Positions 1 to 10,800 of a stretch of 64,000 nt of DNA are shown here, one piece after another. Each line of letters starts with the position of its first letter. The first letter of the stretch is position 1. The position numbers were made by a program, and so were the translations under genes. The notes below the pieces were generated by a model. It saw nothing but the letters and a program-made list of their open reading frames with translations, was not told where the DNA came from and made no database searches. The stretch is from Usnea hakonensis (taxonomy: Eukaryota; Ascomycota; Lecanoromycetes; Lecanorales; Parmeliaceae), in NCBI GenBank assembly GCA_013423325.1, contig BLJB01000009.1:243206-307205 (forward strand), given 5' to 3'.

Positions 1-808
1 ACCCTTTGACCTCTGTTGATAACAGCCGCAAGATAATTTCGAAGACAATTCCAGTGCGCCTCGCGGCCAAGTTTTCCGATGTTATTCGTGGCCTGGAGGG
101 CTTACACAAAGGACGACAATTAAACGAAAGCCTGAGTAAGTCGGTCTCGCCTTCATGAGTCTCTGATGAGTCCTCTTGAGTTATGCCCTGATGTTGGCGC
201 GTTCTCCCACTAGCAATGGAAACCTGAGGCCTTTTGAATAAAAGTGTGAGCTCTGTCGCTTGCAAGAGGCTGTTATCGACAAAATAGACGCCTGTGGGAT
301 GATCCTTCCGGCAGCTGTAGCTGCAGCTTATCGTCGCACCGCGGAATCCCAGACACGGACTCTCACCGCTCCAGCTTCCTCGTCAGTTCAATTCTATTTG
401 CTGAGCCGTCGTACGGACGTCAAAGTTTTTGCCACAAAGCACTGGAACCTCACTCTACTTCTGTACTCACCTCCTCACACCGGTCATTGCTATCGTTCAG
501 ATCTCAATACAAAGGGTGTTGGAAATGTAGGTAGAAAGTAAATAGCATGACACAAGACGTAGTGCCGAGGCTCGTTTTGGCCTTTGAACCCAATTTCGCC
601 AAGCATTCATTTCTTGGCATCTGGTTCTTGGCATCAACAATCAACAATTTTCCTGGCTGCAAGCGTCCGCCAAACCTGGAACCGGGCATATCCCATTCAA
701 TCATCACCACATCTTTCTTCCACCATACTCTCCCCTTGACCAACCCCAAAACATGCCAATCCGCCTACATACCCAAACCCTCAACCCACACGCCCTTTTC
801 CCCCGATC
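1..808. other. Upstream region of the Pmp3-like gene, no gene seen
   Basis: No open frame here resembles a protein family. The last ~160 nt before the ATG at 809 are very rich in C and T, as in many fungal 5' leaders, and contain a short upstream ORF listed separately. The left window edge may cut a neighbouring gene, but I see no coding signal at the edge. Confidence 0.5.
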
Positions 809-815
809 ATGTTGA
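753..815 (+). promoter_or_regulatory. Upstream ORF overlapping the Pmp3-like start codon
   Basis: An ATG at 753 opens a 20-codon frame whose TGA (813-815) lies just inside the main coding sequence; the main ATG at 809 is read in another frame. If the transcript starts upstream of 753, this small overlapping ORF would be expected to dampen initiation at 809. The 5' end of the transcript is unknown, so the regulatory role is inferred. Confidence 0.3.
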
Positions 816-1309
816 CCCGCCTCTGCCTCACCCTCATAAACATCTTCTTCCCCCCGCTCTCCGTCCTTCTCCTCACAGGCCCCTACACCGATACCCTCGT
901 AAACTGCCTCCTCTTCATCGCCGGCGTCTTACCATCCCACATCCACGGTTTCTACATCTCGTGCACGTACTACCACCGCAAAGGGAAGGTGAGAAAAGGG
1001 AGGTACCCGGGGGGCCCGAAGGCGGGGATCTTTGATGAGAGGGTTTGGAGGGGGGGTGCGAGTATGGAGCGGGTTGAGGAGTTGAGGGTGATAGGCGAGG
1101 AGAGGAGGGGGAAGAATGGGGGGAGGAGGGGCGGAAGAGGGAGGAAGAGGGTAGATGGGTATGATGGGGATGCGGGGTTTGGAGGGGTTCACGAGGGGTA
1201 TCGTGGGGATGGGATGGATAGGGTGAGCTACAGGGATAACAGGAGGAGCGAGATGGGTGAGGGTCCAGATAGGAGATCGATTTTAGGAGAGGTGACCGGA
1301 AGATATTAA
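809..1309 (+). CDS. Pmp3/UPF0057-family plasma membrane proteolipid with long C-terminal tail
   Basis: 166 aa, single exon. Residues 1-55 match the Pmp3/RCI2 (UPF0057) family: two hydrophobic helices (about 3-24 and 29-50) joined by a short polar loop, ending in the typical HIHGFYI segment. Yeast Pmp3 is about 55 aa and affects membrane potential and salt tolerance. Here a charged, Gly/Arg-rich tail of about 110 residues follows, as in several filamentous-fungal members; its role is unknown. The first third of the gene is C-rich on the coding strand and the tail is strongly G/A-rich. The next gene converges on it, 165 nt away. The family call is firm, the exact function inferred. Confidence 0.85.
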   Translation: MLTRLCLTLINIFFPPLSVLLLTGPYTDTLVNCLLFIAGVLPSHIHGFYISCTYYHRKGKVRKGRYPGGPKAGIFDERVWRGGASMERVEELRVIGEERRGKNGGRRGGRGRKRVDGYDGDAGFGGVHEGYRGDGMDRVSYRDNRRSEMGEGPDRRSILGEVTGRY

Positions 1310-1473
1310 GGCTCGTTATTCTACCCTAATGTCAAGTGTAATATGCAATTATGTGTTGGACGCAGCTGCTATAGATCATGATCGATCTAGCGTGCGGCTG
1401 AAAAAGAGTATTAGGACGCTCAATCCAGCATTGGACAATCAAACCCTCAATGAAGAGACCTTCGCTTCACTCC

Positions 1474-2651
1474 CTACGACGTCGCCGTGTTAGAACCACC
1501 AGGGTGGAATCCACACGCAGCTCCCAAAGCCTGCAACACGGCCGTGGCCGACCCATCCGGATTCGTCAAACTCGGGCTGCACGGCGCAGGGGCGCTGTTG
1601 ATGGCCGGGCTGTCCGACTCCCCGCTATTCCAAAAAATCTTCTCGACGTAGCCGAGCTGGATGATTTTGGGAAGCAGTATATCGATGTAGCTAGAAGACA
1701 TTGTAGACGGGGTCAAGCCGCAGCCGGAGGTAGCAGGCGAGAGTTCCGTGATCCAGATTGGCTTCTTCCATGTATTATATAGCTGTGTGATCTGGTCCAG
1801 CACGCCTTGGGGGTCTGGGTTATATACGTGCAAGGCGATTACGTCGATCTGGTCAATACAGCCATTGCAGGCCTGGAAGAATTCACCGAGCCATGGGCCA
1901 TTCGCATTCATGAGCGCCGGGGAGATGTATTTTGTATTTGGGTGTGAAGCGGTAAGTAAGGTAGCCAAATCTGAAGCAGAGGGCGCTGGATCTTCGGTAA
2001 GTGTCAGATTTTCAAAGGAGTAGTCGGGTTCGTTGTAGAGTTCCATATACGATGGAGGGTTGTTTGCTAGCAAGCTTTTGGCCGTTGATATGTAGGTGTG
2101 GTCCATTACGATGGGTATCTGGGCTGCATTGAAGGCACCGCTGAGCTGGGACGCTTGGGTGGCGGACAGGTCGTAATCGGCTTGCTTATCAAGGGTTTCG
2201 AGCGAAAAGCCAACTAGATGCGAAAGGTTTGTCAGTGCGTGGAATGGGTTTTTTGAAATGCGAGGGTCGACGCACTCCAATTATTTATTCCATATGATGT
2301 GAGGGTGTTCCAAGTAGTGCTAGGGAAGCCAGCAGCCTGGCCGGCATTGGTATTGAACACAACGTTAAGGAAACCCGTGGGACAGCTTCCACTCGCGGGA
2401 ATCAGGTGGCCCGATGTAATAGATGTACCGGACGTGCCAGGACTTGAGGCAGCAGTGTTATTGCTCCCGCTGCCGCCAGACGTTGATACCAGGCTCAGTC
2501 CGGCTGCACTGCCATGACCATCACGGTTGAGAGCAAGCTTTGATCCTGTCGTCGAAATCGAAGAGGTCAAATTTCCAGTCTTGGGTGTACACGGAGATGC
2601 GTTGCTGCCAGCAGCAAAAATTAAAGACACACAGAAGAGCGACAGAAACAT
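1474..2651 (-). CDS. Secreted glycoside hydrolase family 128 (Asl1-like) putative beta-1,3-glucanase
   Basis: Two exons (2651-2276, 2213-1474) with a 62-nt intron 2275-2214; the join reads GINNW-IGFSLETL and gives 371 aa. The ATG at 2651 opens a signal peptide (FLSLFCVSLIFAAGSNA). A Ser/Gly/Thr-rich low-complexity segment (about 20-90) precedes the catalytic domain. That domain carries the two clan GH-A glutamates expected of GH128: NEPD (acid/base) and ITELS (nucleophile). GH128 enzymes act on beta-1,3-glucan, so a role in wall remodelling or glucan degradation outside the cell is likely. The long linker is more than the family needs and may be O-glycosylated. An in-frame GTG lies upstream at 2678, but ATG 2651 fits the signal peptide better. 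Confidence 0.85.
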
Positions 2652-3652
2652 CCTGACAAAGAGGTCAAACAACAGCACTATTACGTTGACCTCTTGACAA
2701 GAACGAACGGCAATGAGTCAATTCGGGGGTAAGTGCTCAGATACATATCTGCCACGAAATGACCACGCAATCCTACCAGACGGCACATAGTAAAGTGGAC
2801 TCATCTCGCGAAGATTGTTTCACGATGCGGACAAACGCATATGAAACAGTGCACGCAGGCCTCAGGAGGGGTACAAAGGCAGGAGATCGGAAATTTGCAG
2901 AGAAATTCCTTGGGCCGTTAAGTACTTAGCTCTGTAGACGAAAGAGAGAGATTTATACGCGCCGGCAGAATTGAAACGCAACGGCACGTCTAGCTTCTTT
3001 TGCCGCACCTATGGTCACTGACTATACCCTAATTTTAACAAGAATTTGACCATCTGTTGCGTTTGAAACGAGGCCTGGCAATGCAAGCCTCAAGGGTCTG
3101 CGTGAGCTGCTTTCGTACCTGCATTAGAATTGACAACCGAGGCTCTGCGGGCATCGCACGCAACATGATGGCTTCGCGGACTTGAGGTCTACCTTGTAGA
3201 TCAATAATGGAATAACAAACAATTACATCCAGAAGATTGATGACTAGACTCAATGAACATGGAGGTGAATTCTGCTGGGGGGGCTTTCAGCCGTTGAAAC
3301 GCTGAGCTACCCAAAAGCCCAGCTTACCCCTGAGGTTTTCACCACATGCAATGATGCAACAGCAACGGCAAAGGGGAAAGGATCCACGAACCATATACTC
3401 AAGCGCATATCTACGCGCGGAGAGAGGCAGGGGCAGAGACAGAGAGATTCGAAGTTCAGTGGCATGCAATTATTTGTTTGATGATGTCCCCGTGTGTTGC
3501 AGATACTCGGAGTATTGCAAGGATATTGTCAGGCTGTCAGCAAGACAGAATCCTGGACCGTTTTACTGTACGTACAAGGCAATCAAGCCTGGGTATCTCC
3601 GATCCCACGCCCACGCTATACAAAAGCAAATCCCAGCTTCAGCTAGGGACGT
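2652..3652. other. Intergenic region between GH128 and RPC34, no gene seen
   Basis: About 1 kb holding the GH128 promoter side and the RPC34 3' side. Only short frames without family resemblance are present, and none looks coding. Confidence 0.5.
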
Positions 3653-4793
3653 TCAGAAATGAAGCCATTCCTGGAAATATTCGCAACTCTTCGCGTTCAC
3701 CGGCCCTCCCTCTTCACAAAACTCAAAGACAGGACATCGTCCACACGGAGACTCAGTAAGACCGTTTCCGAGCTCCACCCCGTCTTCGCCATCTACTTGT
3801 TTTATCGCTCTATATGCTTTACCCTGTTTAATTTTCTCAAGTCGCCCATCCCAGCACAGGATATCGAGCAGCTGTCCCATTTCCGATTCCTTCATAGTCA
3901 CGCCGGACAATCCAGACGCATTGATAGCTCTAGTAACTTCGGACAGAGTGGGGAACCCTCGGTATCCTGGATGCATTGGTAACATGGCTTTGCTCCTATC
4001 CCTACCAGGTCCTCGTTGCCGAAGTTCTGCTGTCCTGAGCTCCTCCGCCTGTTCCTGAGTCATTTTCGAGCTTGACTTCTTCTTATGTTCTGGCAGTGGT
4101 GGATGCCACCAACTCCTCCCAATGATGTACCTTTCCGTCCACACCGACATCTGATGAACGAATTCCTCGTCCAGTACGCCGTCAGTGTAGAACGGCCCAC
4201 CAGTAGCATTCTCGGAGGGTTGGAGCTTGGCCAGCATATACGTTTTCCTGTTGGGATATTTGACAATCTTGACCGCCTTGATCATGTTCTTATTTTCAAG
4301 AGACTTGACAGCGCGATTCATGGTAGTCATATGCAGGTTGGTCTTGCTACGGAGGAGTTTGCTCCATATCCCTTCGCGGGCCGCACCCTCGATGTAGGAG
4401 TACACCAGAGCTTCTTCTTGAGAGAGAGAGCGATATCTAGAAAGTGCAGTTGCGCATTAATTGTGATGCTCAGAAACAGGTTGATCAAATATCTTACTTG
4501 ATAGCATCAGCTCTTTTGACCACCCTCCAGCAAGCTTTGCCATCTTTGGTCATGAGCTTGAATAGCCCATCCTTCGCAAGCTGTTTCGTGAACGCCAGCA
4601 ATTGCTCAACGCTATTATCAGGTATGATTTCGAACGTGAACAGCTCGTCCTGAGTAAAGATGTGGCCCTCTTCAAAGCTTGCACACCGGGCGTACAACGC
4701 ATTCCTGAGCTCTTTCGGGCTTGACACCCCACTTGGTTCGGTCATAGTGACATCGTCATCTTTGGCCAGCACTTCCTCAGCAGAGGAAGCCAT
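3653..4793 (-). CDS. RPC34: RNA polymerase III subunit Rpc34 (RPC6 family)
   Basis: Two exons (4793-4498, 4436-3653) with a 61-nt intron 4497-4437; the join reads ADAIK-YRSLSQEEALVYSYIE and gives 359 aa. The protein has the Rpc34/RPC6 layout: tandem winged-helix domains in the N-terminal two thirds (Met-Thr-Thr-Met-Asn-Arg recognition helix region) and a third module ending in a Cys-rich stretch (CGRCPVFEFC...CEYF). The C-terminal cysteines match the Fe-S-binding region described in human RPC6. Within the Rpc82/34/31 subcomplex it helps TFIIIB-dependent initiation at tRNA and 5S genes. ATG 4793 has a good context (A at -3, G at +4). The gene is divergent from STI1 with a shared 371-bp promoter region. 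Confidence 0.93.
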
Positions 4794-4875
4794 GATTGCA
4801 GCAAGTGAATAATTCTTCAGGCTCCGCAATGATCTGTTGGACTGATTCCGAAGACCATTGCCAGAGAACGCGGCG

Positions 4876-4883
4876 ACACGTGT
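4876..4883. promoter_or_regulatory. ACACGTGT E-box palindrome in the RPC34/STI1 shared promoter
   Basis: A perfect 8-bp palindrome with a CACGTG core lies 83 bp upstream of the RPC34 ATG and 282 bp upstream of the STI1 ATG. CACGTG is bound by fungal bHLH factors such as Cbf1/Pho4-type proteins. Its use here is inferred only from sequence and position. Confidence 0.35.
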
Positions 4884-4961
4884 GATAAAATCGCTAAAAT
4901 GAGTGACTTTCAGGAATTGATACTGAAATCTTGAATCGTTTATAACCCGAAAGTATAAAGT

Positions 4962-4980
4962 AAGGTACCTGAGGTACCTT
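4962..4980. repeat. GGTACC inverted repeat in the divergent promoter
   Basis: The 19-nt sequence aaggtacctgaggtacctt is a palindrome except at its central base and contains two GGTACC sites. It lies between RPC34 and STI1. Similar GGTACC elements occur at 26326-26347 and 56553-56570. Confidence 0.6.
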
Positions 4981-5094
4981 AACCTTTGGTGTGGGGTATC
5001 CGCTGAAAGCTCCCGGCTAGGGCTGGCTTCGCCGAGGTTCTTCCGCTCATTCCATCAATTTCTACACTTCTACCGAACAACCAGTGCCCTTTCC

Positions 5095-5100
5095 TATAAA
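5095..5100 (+). promoter_or_regulatory. Probable TATA box of STI1
   Basis: TATAAA occurs 65 nt upstream of the STI1 ATG, a plausible core-promoter position for a strongly expressed, stress-responsive chaperone gene. I looked for a clear array of alternating GAA/TTC heat-shock units upstream and did not find a convincing one. Confidence 0.35.
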
Positions 5101-5164
5101 TCCAAGTCGTCTCAGCATTTGTTATTTGTGGGAGCGCAGTAGCAGCATACATCACACAGTAGCA

Positions 5165-7025
5165 ATGGCGGACACTCTTAAAGCCGAGGGCAATAAGGCA
5201 TTTTCTGAGAAGAACTTTGACCAAGCAATGTGTGTAGTTATCCTTCCACGAATGTTTGTGGTACTTATCAATTTGATCTAGCGCGAAGTTCACCCAAGCT
5301 ATCGAGATCGAGCCACAGAATCATGTTCTCTACTCCAACAGATCAGGTGCCTACGCTTCGAAGCAGGATTTTGATCAAGCATTGGAAGATGCGAACAAGA
5401 CCACGGAAATCAAGCCTGACTGGGCCAAAGGGTGGAGCCGTAAAGGATCTGCACTGCACGGTACTGGAGACCTAGGTACGTCTGGACCTTCCTGGTAACA
5501 TCAAAGGTGTGCTCACATTCTGCTTCAAGTTGGAGCTAGCAATGCTTTTGAGGAAGCTTTGAAGCTTGACCCTAATAACGCACAAGCTAAATCAGGTCTC
5601 TCTGCCGTCAAGCGTGCTATTGATGCCGAAGCAGCTCCGGACGATGCAGGTGGTATGGGTGGTGGCCTAGGTAATATCTTCAACGACCCTCAGATGATTC
5701 CAAAACTCGCAAACAACCCCAAAACTCGCTCGTTCCTGGCAGATCCTCGATTTATGCAGAAGCTACAGCAGTTGAGGCAAAATCCAAATGACATCGGCGG
5801 TGCGATGCAGGACCCGAGGTTCCTTCAGGTCATGAGTGTTCTGTTGGGGATTGACATGTCCATGGGAGGGGCACCCGGTGAGGGGGCTCCAGACATTGGC
5901 GGAGTCAAAGAAGCGGAAGAGGACGTGGTTATGCCTGATGCGCGCCCTTCATCGGCTAAGCCAGCAGAGCCAGCGAAGGCTCCAGAATCGGAGCCGGAGC
6001 CGGAGCCGGAGCCTGAAGACGAAGAAGCTGTTGCAGCAAAAAGTGCAAAGGAAGAAGCTGAAAACGAGAAGAAGCTGGGTACAGAAAACTATAAGAAGCG
6101 ACAATTTGATACTGCCATTGAGCACTATGACAAAGCCTGGGGCCTCCATAAGGATATCACGTATCTCACCAACAAGAGTGCGGCACAATTCGAGAAGGGG
6201 GACTATGAAGGCGCTGTCGCAGCCTGCAAGCAAGCTATTGAAGAAGGTCGTGAAGTCCGTGCCGACTTCAAGATTATCGCCAAGGCATTTGGTCGTATTG
6301 GGACTTCATATGAGAAACTTGGCGACCTTCCACAAGCTATAACCAACTACCAGAAGTCTTTAACCGAGCATCGTACACCTGAAATCCTCAACAAGCTTCG
6401 TGCCGCCGAGAAGGCGCAGATTAAAGCAGAGAAGGATGCCTACCTTAGTCCCGAAGAAGCGGAGAAGGCGAGGGAGCTTGGTGGCCAAAAGTTTAAAGAT
6501 TGTGACTGGCCTGGCGCAGTCGAAGCCTACACTGAAATGACTAAGCGAGCTCCTGAAGATCCTCGAGGCTATTCCAACCGCGCGGCAGCATTGATCAAAT
6601 TGATGACATTTCCAAGCGCTGTTGGTGACTGCGATATAGCAATCCAGAAGGATCCCAAATTCATTCGAGCATATCTGAGGAAAGCGCAAGCTCTCTTCGC
6701 CATGAAGGAATACAGCAAATGTACGGACGTTTGCACTGAAGCCATGCAACAGGATGACGGTAGCAACCGCCGGGAGATCGAACAACAGCAGCAAAAGGCA
6801 ATACAGGCTCAATTTGCCGGACGCGTTGGGGAGACGGAGGAGCAGACCATGGAGAGAATCCAGAAAGATCCGGAAATCATGGGCATATTGCAAGATCCCA
6901 TCATGCAGAGTATCCTCCAGCAAGCAAAAGGAGACCCTGCTGCGCTTCAGGAACACATGAAGAACCCTGACATCGCCAAAAAGGTCCAGAAACTAGTTGC
7001 CGCCGGAGTCATCAGAACGCGTTGA
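5165..7025 (+). CDS. STI1: Hsp70/Hsp90 organising co-chaperone Sti1/Hop
   Basis: Three exons (5165-5229, 5282-5475, 5530-7025) with introns of 52 and 54 nt; the spliced length is 1755 nt, giving 584 aa, close to yeast Sti1 (589). Order: TPR1 about 4-110, first STI1/DP domain about 136-200 ([19 protein letters not shown]), a Glu/Pro-repeat acidic linker about 215-245, TPR2A about 261-375, TPR2B about 396-496, second DP domain about 527-580. It bridges Hsp70 and Hsp90 in the cytosol through their EEVD tails. The junctions read [15 protein letters not shown] and [16 protein letters not shown], exactly as in the family. It is divergent from RPC34. Confidence 0.97.
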
Positions 7026-7813
7026 TGCGTGGAGCATGGAGGTAGCGAAAGACTCATGTAAAAAGACCACTCAATTCAATCGATATTACGAGGTTGTGTC
7101 TAGCAGTTTTAGCGATGTTTACACATAGACGCACTGTACAATATTATATTGTTGGCAGATGACAATAGCAATTGAAGCTGATGTCCCATGCAGCATATCT
7201 TGACCAGCCTCCAAGGAGAAGCCGACAAAGTTCCTGAGCACCAGGTAGCTCTCAATTGCTGGTTGGCTGCAGGCTTTTCGGAGTTCGCCAAGGTTTGACG
7301 CACTGGCAGCATTTCCTGCGCTTGGCTCACTTCGATAAAGTAAGCTTAAGGGTACATTCCTTTCTTAATTAAATGTTCGACTTAGATGAATGGATGAGGA
7401 ACATGTGACGCGACAGAAACCAATTGAGAAGTCGCAGTCAAGCCTCATGATGTCGTGATTCCATTATTGCTCCAGATGTGTATGGAAGCACGGAAGGTCG
7501 GGATTGTTATCGAGAAAGAAGCAAGGATTTAAAGTAAATGATTCGTAGCCGTTCGGAAACTTGGGTTGGCTCGGTTCCTTGGAATTTAGGTATCTCTTAT
7601 AGCGCCGGAGTTTATTTTTTAAATGCTTGTGCCTAGGACTAGGACCCTTCGCTCGACGCTCGCGGCTTCCAACTTTCAACCAAGCTAATGAGCTTCAGAG
7701 TAAAGAAAGTATATAAGTAGTCAAGCCACTCCTTCCTCTGATGTTCTTTTTATGAGCTCAAATTAGAATAGGAGCTTTCACGACAAGCTCCCCTGAGCTT
7801 ACTACCTGCCAAA
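7026..7813. other. Intergenic region STI1-tricalbin, no gene seen
   Basis: The region contains the STI1 3' region and the tricalbin promoter. A TATATAAG element at 7710-7717, about 100 nt before the tricalbin ATG, is a plausible TATA box. No coding potential was recognised. Confidence 0.5.
7710..7717 (+). promoter_or_regulatory. Possible TATA box of the tricalbin gene
   Basis: TATATAAG lies about 97 nt upstream of the ATG at 7814. The assignment rests on sequence and spacing only. Confidence 0.3.
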
Positions 7814-10800
7814 ATGATGTCCAACCTCAATTCGAGGGTTGGGGAGCTCAAGTCCCAGGGCGCGGCAATGGCAGCACAGGATCCAAAAAATCAAGTCACC
7901 GTTGAGGATGCCGAGGGAGTCATAACCGAGGAGTCAAGAAAAGCTGGCATTCCAGCCTTTCAATTCGATCCCAATGCTTCGCCGGCAGACAAAGCTGCCC
8001 AGGCTAGATCGGTAAACCCGATCTTCTTTCCTTAGGTCTCACGCATGACTGACATTGAGCAGCACGTCCCGCCAGACTTTCATCGCGACAAGAAACCTAA
8101 GGCTGTTGGAATAGCTACCGACATTGTTGGTCGCCCTACTCATCTGCATGATTCGATGCTGATGGAAGATCAATAGGATGATGGTGCGCCAGATGCATAT
8201 GATCTACCTCCACCGAGTAAAGAGGGTGCGGTACCTACATCATCAACCCTAGATGGAAAAGATAAGATGCCCAATGGCCACATGCAACACGATGAAAGCG
8301 CTCGGTTTATTGCTAAGACCGGTTGGGCGCCCAGGTTCGGTCAAGGAAGTATTACGTCGGAGGAAGCTCAAGAGAGTCTTCTCGACCATCAGACTCATCT
8401 AGAAAGCAAGTTAGACGACAAGTTCTTCGGCGGTAGGTATTCAATTCCTAGGCTGGAAGGAGGTTACCTGGGGCCACATTGACTAATGGACTTCTAGACT
8501 GGTATCATAACGCGGGGATAATAGTATTTGCTTGCCTGAGCTCATGGTTTGTAGCCTTGGTAGGAGGTGGGCTTGGCTGGGTGCTGCTGATCATGGGTTG
8601 CTGTGCGACCTACTACCGTACGTCCATTCGTCGGGTACGTCGCAACTTTCGGGATGATGTCAACCGGGAAATGGCCAAAAGTCGGCTGGAAACGGACACA
8701 GAGAGCCTGGAGTGGATAAACAGCTTTTTGGTCAAATTCTGGCCAATATACGCACCGGTACTTTGCGATACAATCATCAGTTCTGTTGATCAGGTCCTTA
8801 GTACCTCCACACCAGCCTTCCTCGACAGCATGCGTATGAAGGTTTTTACACTAGGAACCAAACCGCCCAGAATGGACCACGTCAAAACATATCCAAAGGC
8901 CGAAGATGACACTGTTTTGATGGATTGGAAATTCAGCTTCACACCTAACGATACCATGGACCTCACTGCACGACAACTCAAGAACAAGATAAATCCAAAA
9001 GTTGTACTTGAGATTCGGATCGGAAAAGGGGTGATTAGTCATGGAATGGACATCATTGTTGAGGACTTTGCATTCTCCGGATTGATGAGGGTCAAGGTCA
9101 AGCTTCAGATCCCATTTCCACACATTGAAAAGGTTGAAATCTGTTTCCTCGGAAAACCAGATCTTGATTATGTTTGCAAACCTTTAGGAGGCGACACACT
9201 AGGCTTCGATATCAACTTCATTCCGGGACTAGAAGGTTTCATTAAAGAGCAGATTCATGGCAATCTTGCCCCGATCATGTACGATCCAAATGTCTTCCCC
9301 ATCGAGATCGCCAAAATGCTTGCCGGTAATCCAATAGACCAAGCCATTGGCGTCCTCGCGGTCACAATACACGGTGCACAGGGTCTAAAGAACCCTGACA
9401 AGATTGCAGGAAGTCCAGATCCATACGCTGTGCTTTCACTAAACAACCGTGACCCTCTTGGTAAGACCAAAACAGTCAAGGAGAATGCCAACCCTCGCTG
9501 GAATGATACGTTGTATCTGATCATTACCTCTCTTGCGGATTCTTTGACAATTCAAGTGTACGATTGGAACGAGTATCGCAAAGACAAGGACCTGGGAACT
9601 GCTGCATTCCCTCTTGACCAGTTGGAAGCAGTGACAGAACATGAAAATCTACAGCTCGAGGTCACTGCTAACGGCAAAGCCCGAGGAATCGTCCAGGCCG
9701 ATGTTCGCTTCTTCCCGATTTTAGAGGGCCACAAGATGGAGGATGGTACCACTGGACCAGTCCCGGAGTCCAACACCGGTATTGCAAGACTCACAGTTGA
9801 GCAAGCCAAGGATCTGGACGGAACCAAGAGCTTGATTGGGCAGCTGAACCCATACGCGGCACTCATCCTCAACGGCAAAGAAATTCATGCGACTCGGAAA
9901 CTCAAGAGGACTAACAATCCTATCTGGGATAATGGTTCTAAAGAGTTCCTGGTGACTGACCGCAAAGCAGCCAGACTGGGCATGGTTGTCAAAGATGATC
10001 GTGACTTAGGAACTGATCCAGTGCTTGGCACGTACCAGATCAAATTGGACGATATGTTGCAGTTGATGGAGAAGGGTCAGGAGTGGTACAATCTGGCTGG
10101 AGCGAAAACCGGTCGTGCCAAAATGATGTTGAACTGGAAGCCCGTAGCTCTAAAAGGTGAAGTTGGCGGCTCCGGTGGCTATGTCACGCCCATCGGTGTT
10201 ATGAGGTTCCATTTTGAGAGTGCTCGTGATCTACGTAACTTGGAAACCATGGGTAAATCTGATCCATACGCTCGAGTCCTCCTATCTGGTATAGAAAAAG
10301 GTAAAACGGTCACATTTCAGAACAATCTTAATCCAGACTGGGACGAAATCGTCTATGTACCAGTCCATTCGCCTCGTGAGAAACTCACAGTCGAGGTCAT
10401 GGACCAAGAGACGACAGGAAAGGACCGCTCGCTCGGGCTTCTCTTCGTAGACACCGCTGACTACATTCATCAAGCCGACAACGGGGCGTATGAAGTTCAT
10501 GGGGAGAAGCGACAGTTGTCAGAACCTCTGCGCATGAACGGCAAAGGATCTCCGAAAGGAACTCTCAATTTCACAGTCTCTTTCTATCCGACACTCAACG
10601 TTGTGGATCCAGCAGAAGAAGAAGCAGAAAAGGAAAGGGCGAAAGCTGTAGAAGAAGAAGCTGTAGGAAGGCCGTCGATCAATGGCACGAGAGCCAGCAT
10701 TGATGCGAAGCCTAAGAGCAGCATAGATGGAAGATCGAGAGGTGGCACTGTGAATGGCTCTACTTTAGCGCCGAGTTCCACAGAAAAAGACCGAGAAATC

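Noticed and set aside
547..1035. 162-codon + strand frame overlapping the Pmp3-like gene
   Set aside because: It has no domain and is Pro/His-rich because of the C-rich leader; the overlapping frame from 809 matches the Pmp3 family.
8174..8176. In-frame TAG in the tricalbin gene, suggesting a pseudogene
   Set aside because: A 51-nt intron (8126-8176) ending at this TAG keeps frame and joins conserved sequence, and the full protein is then of normal length.
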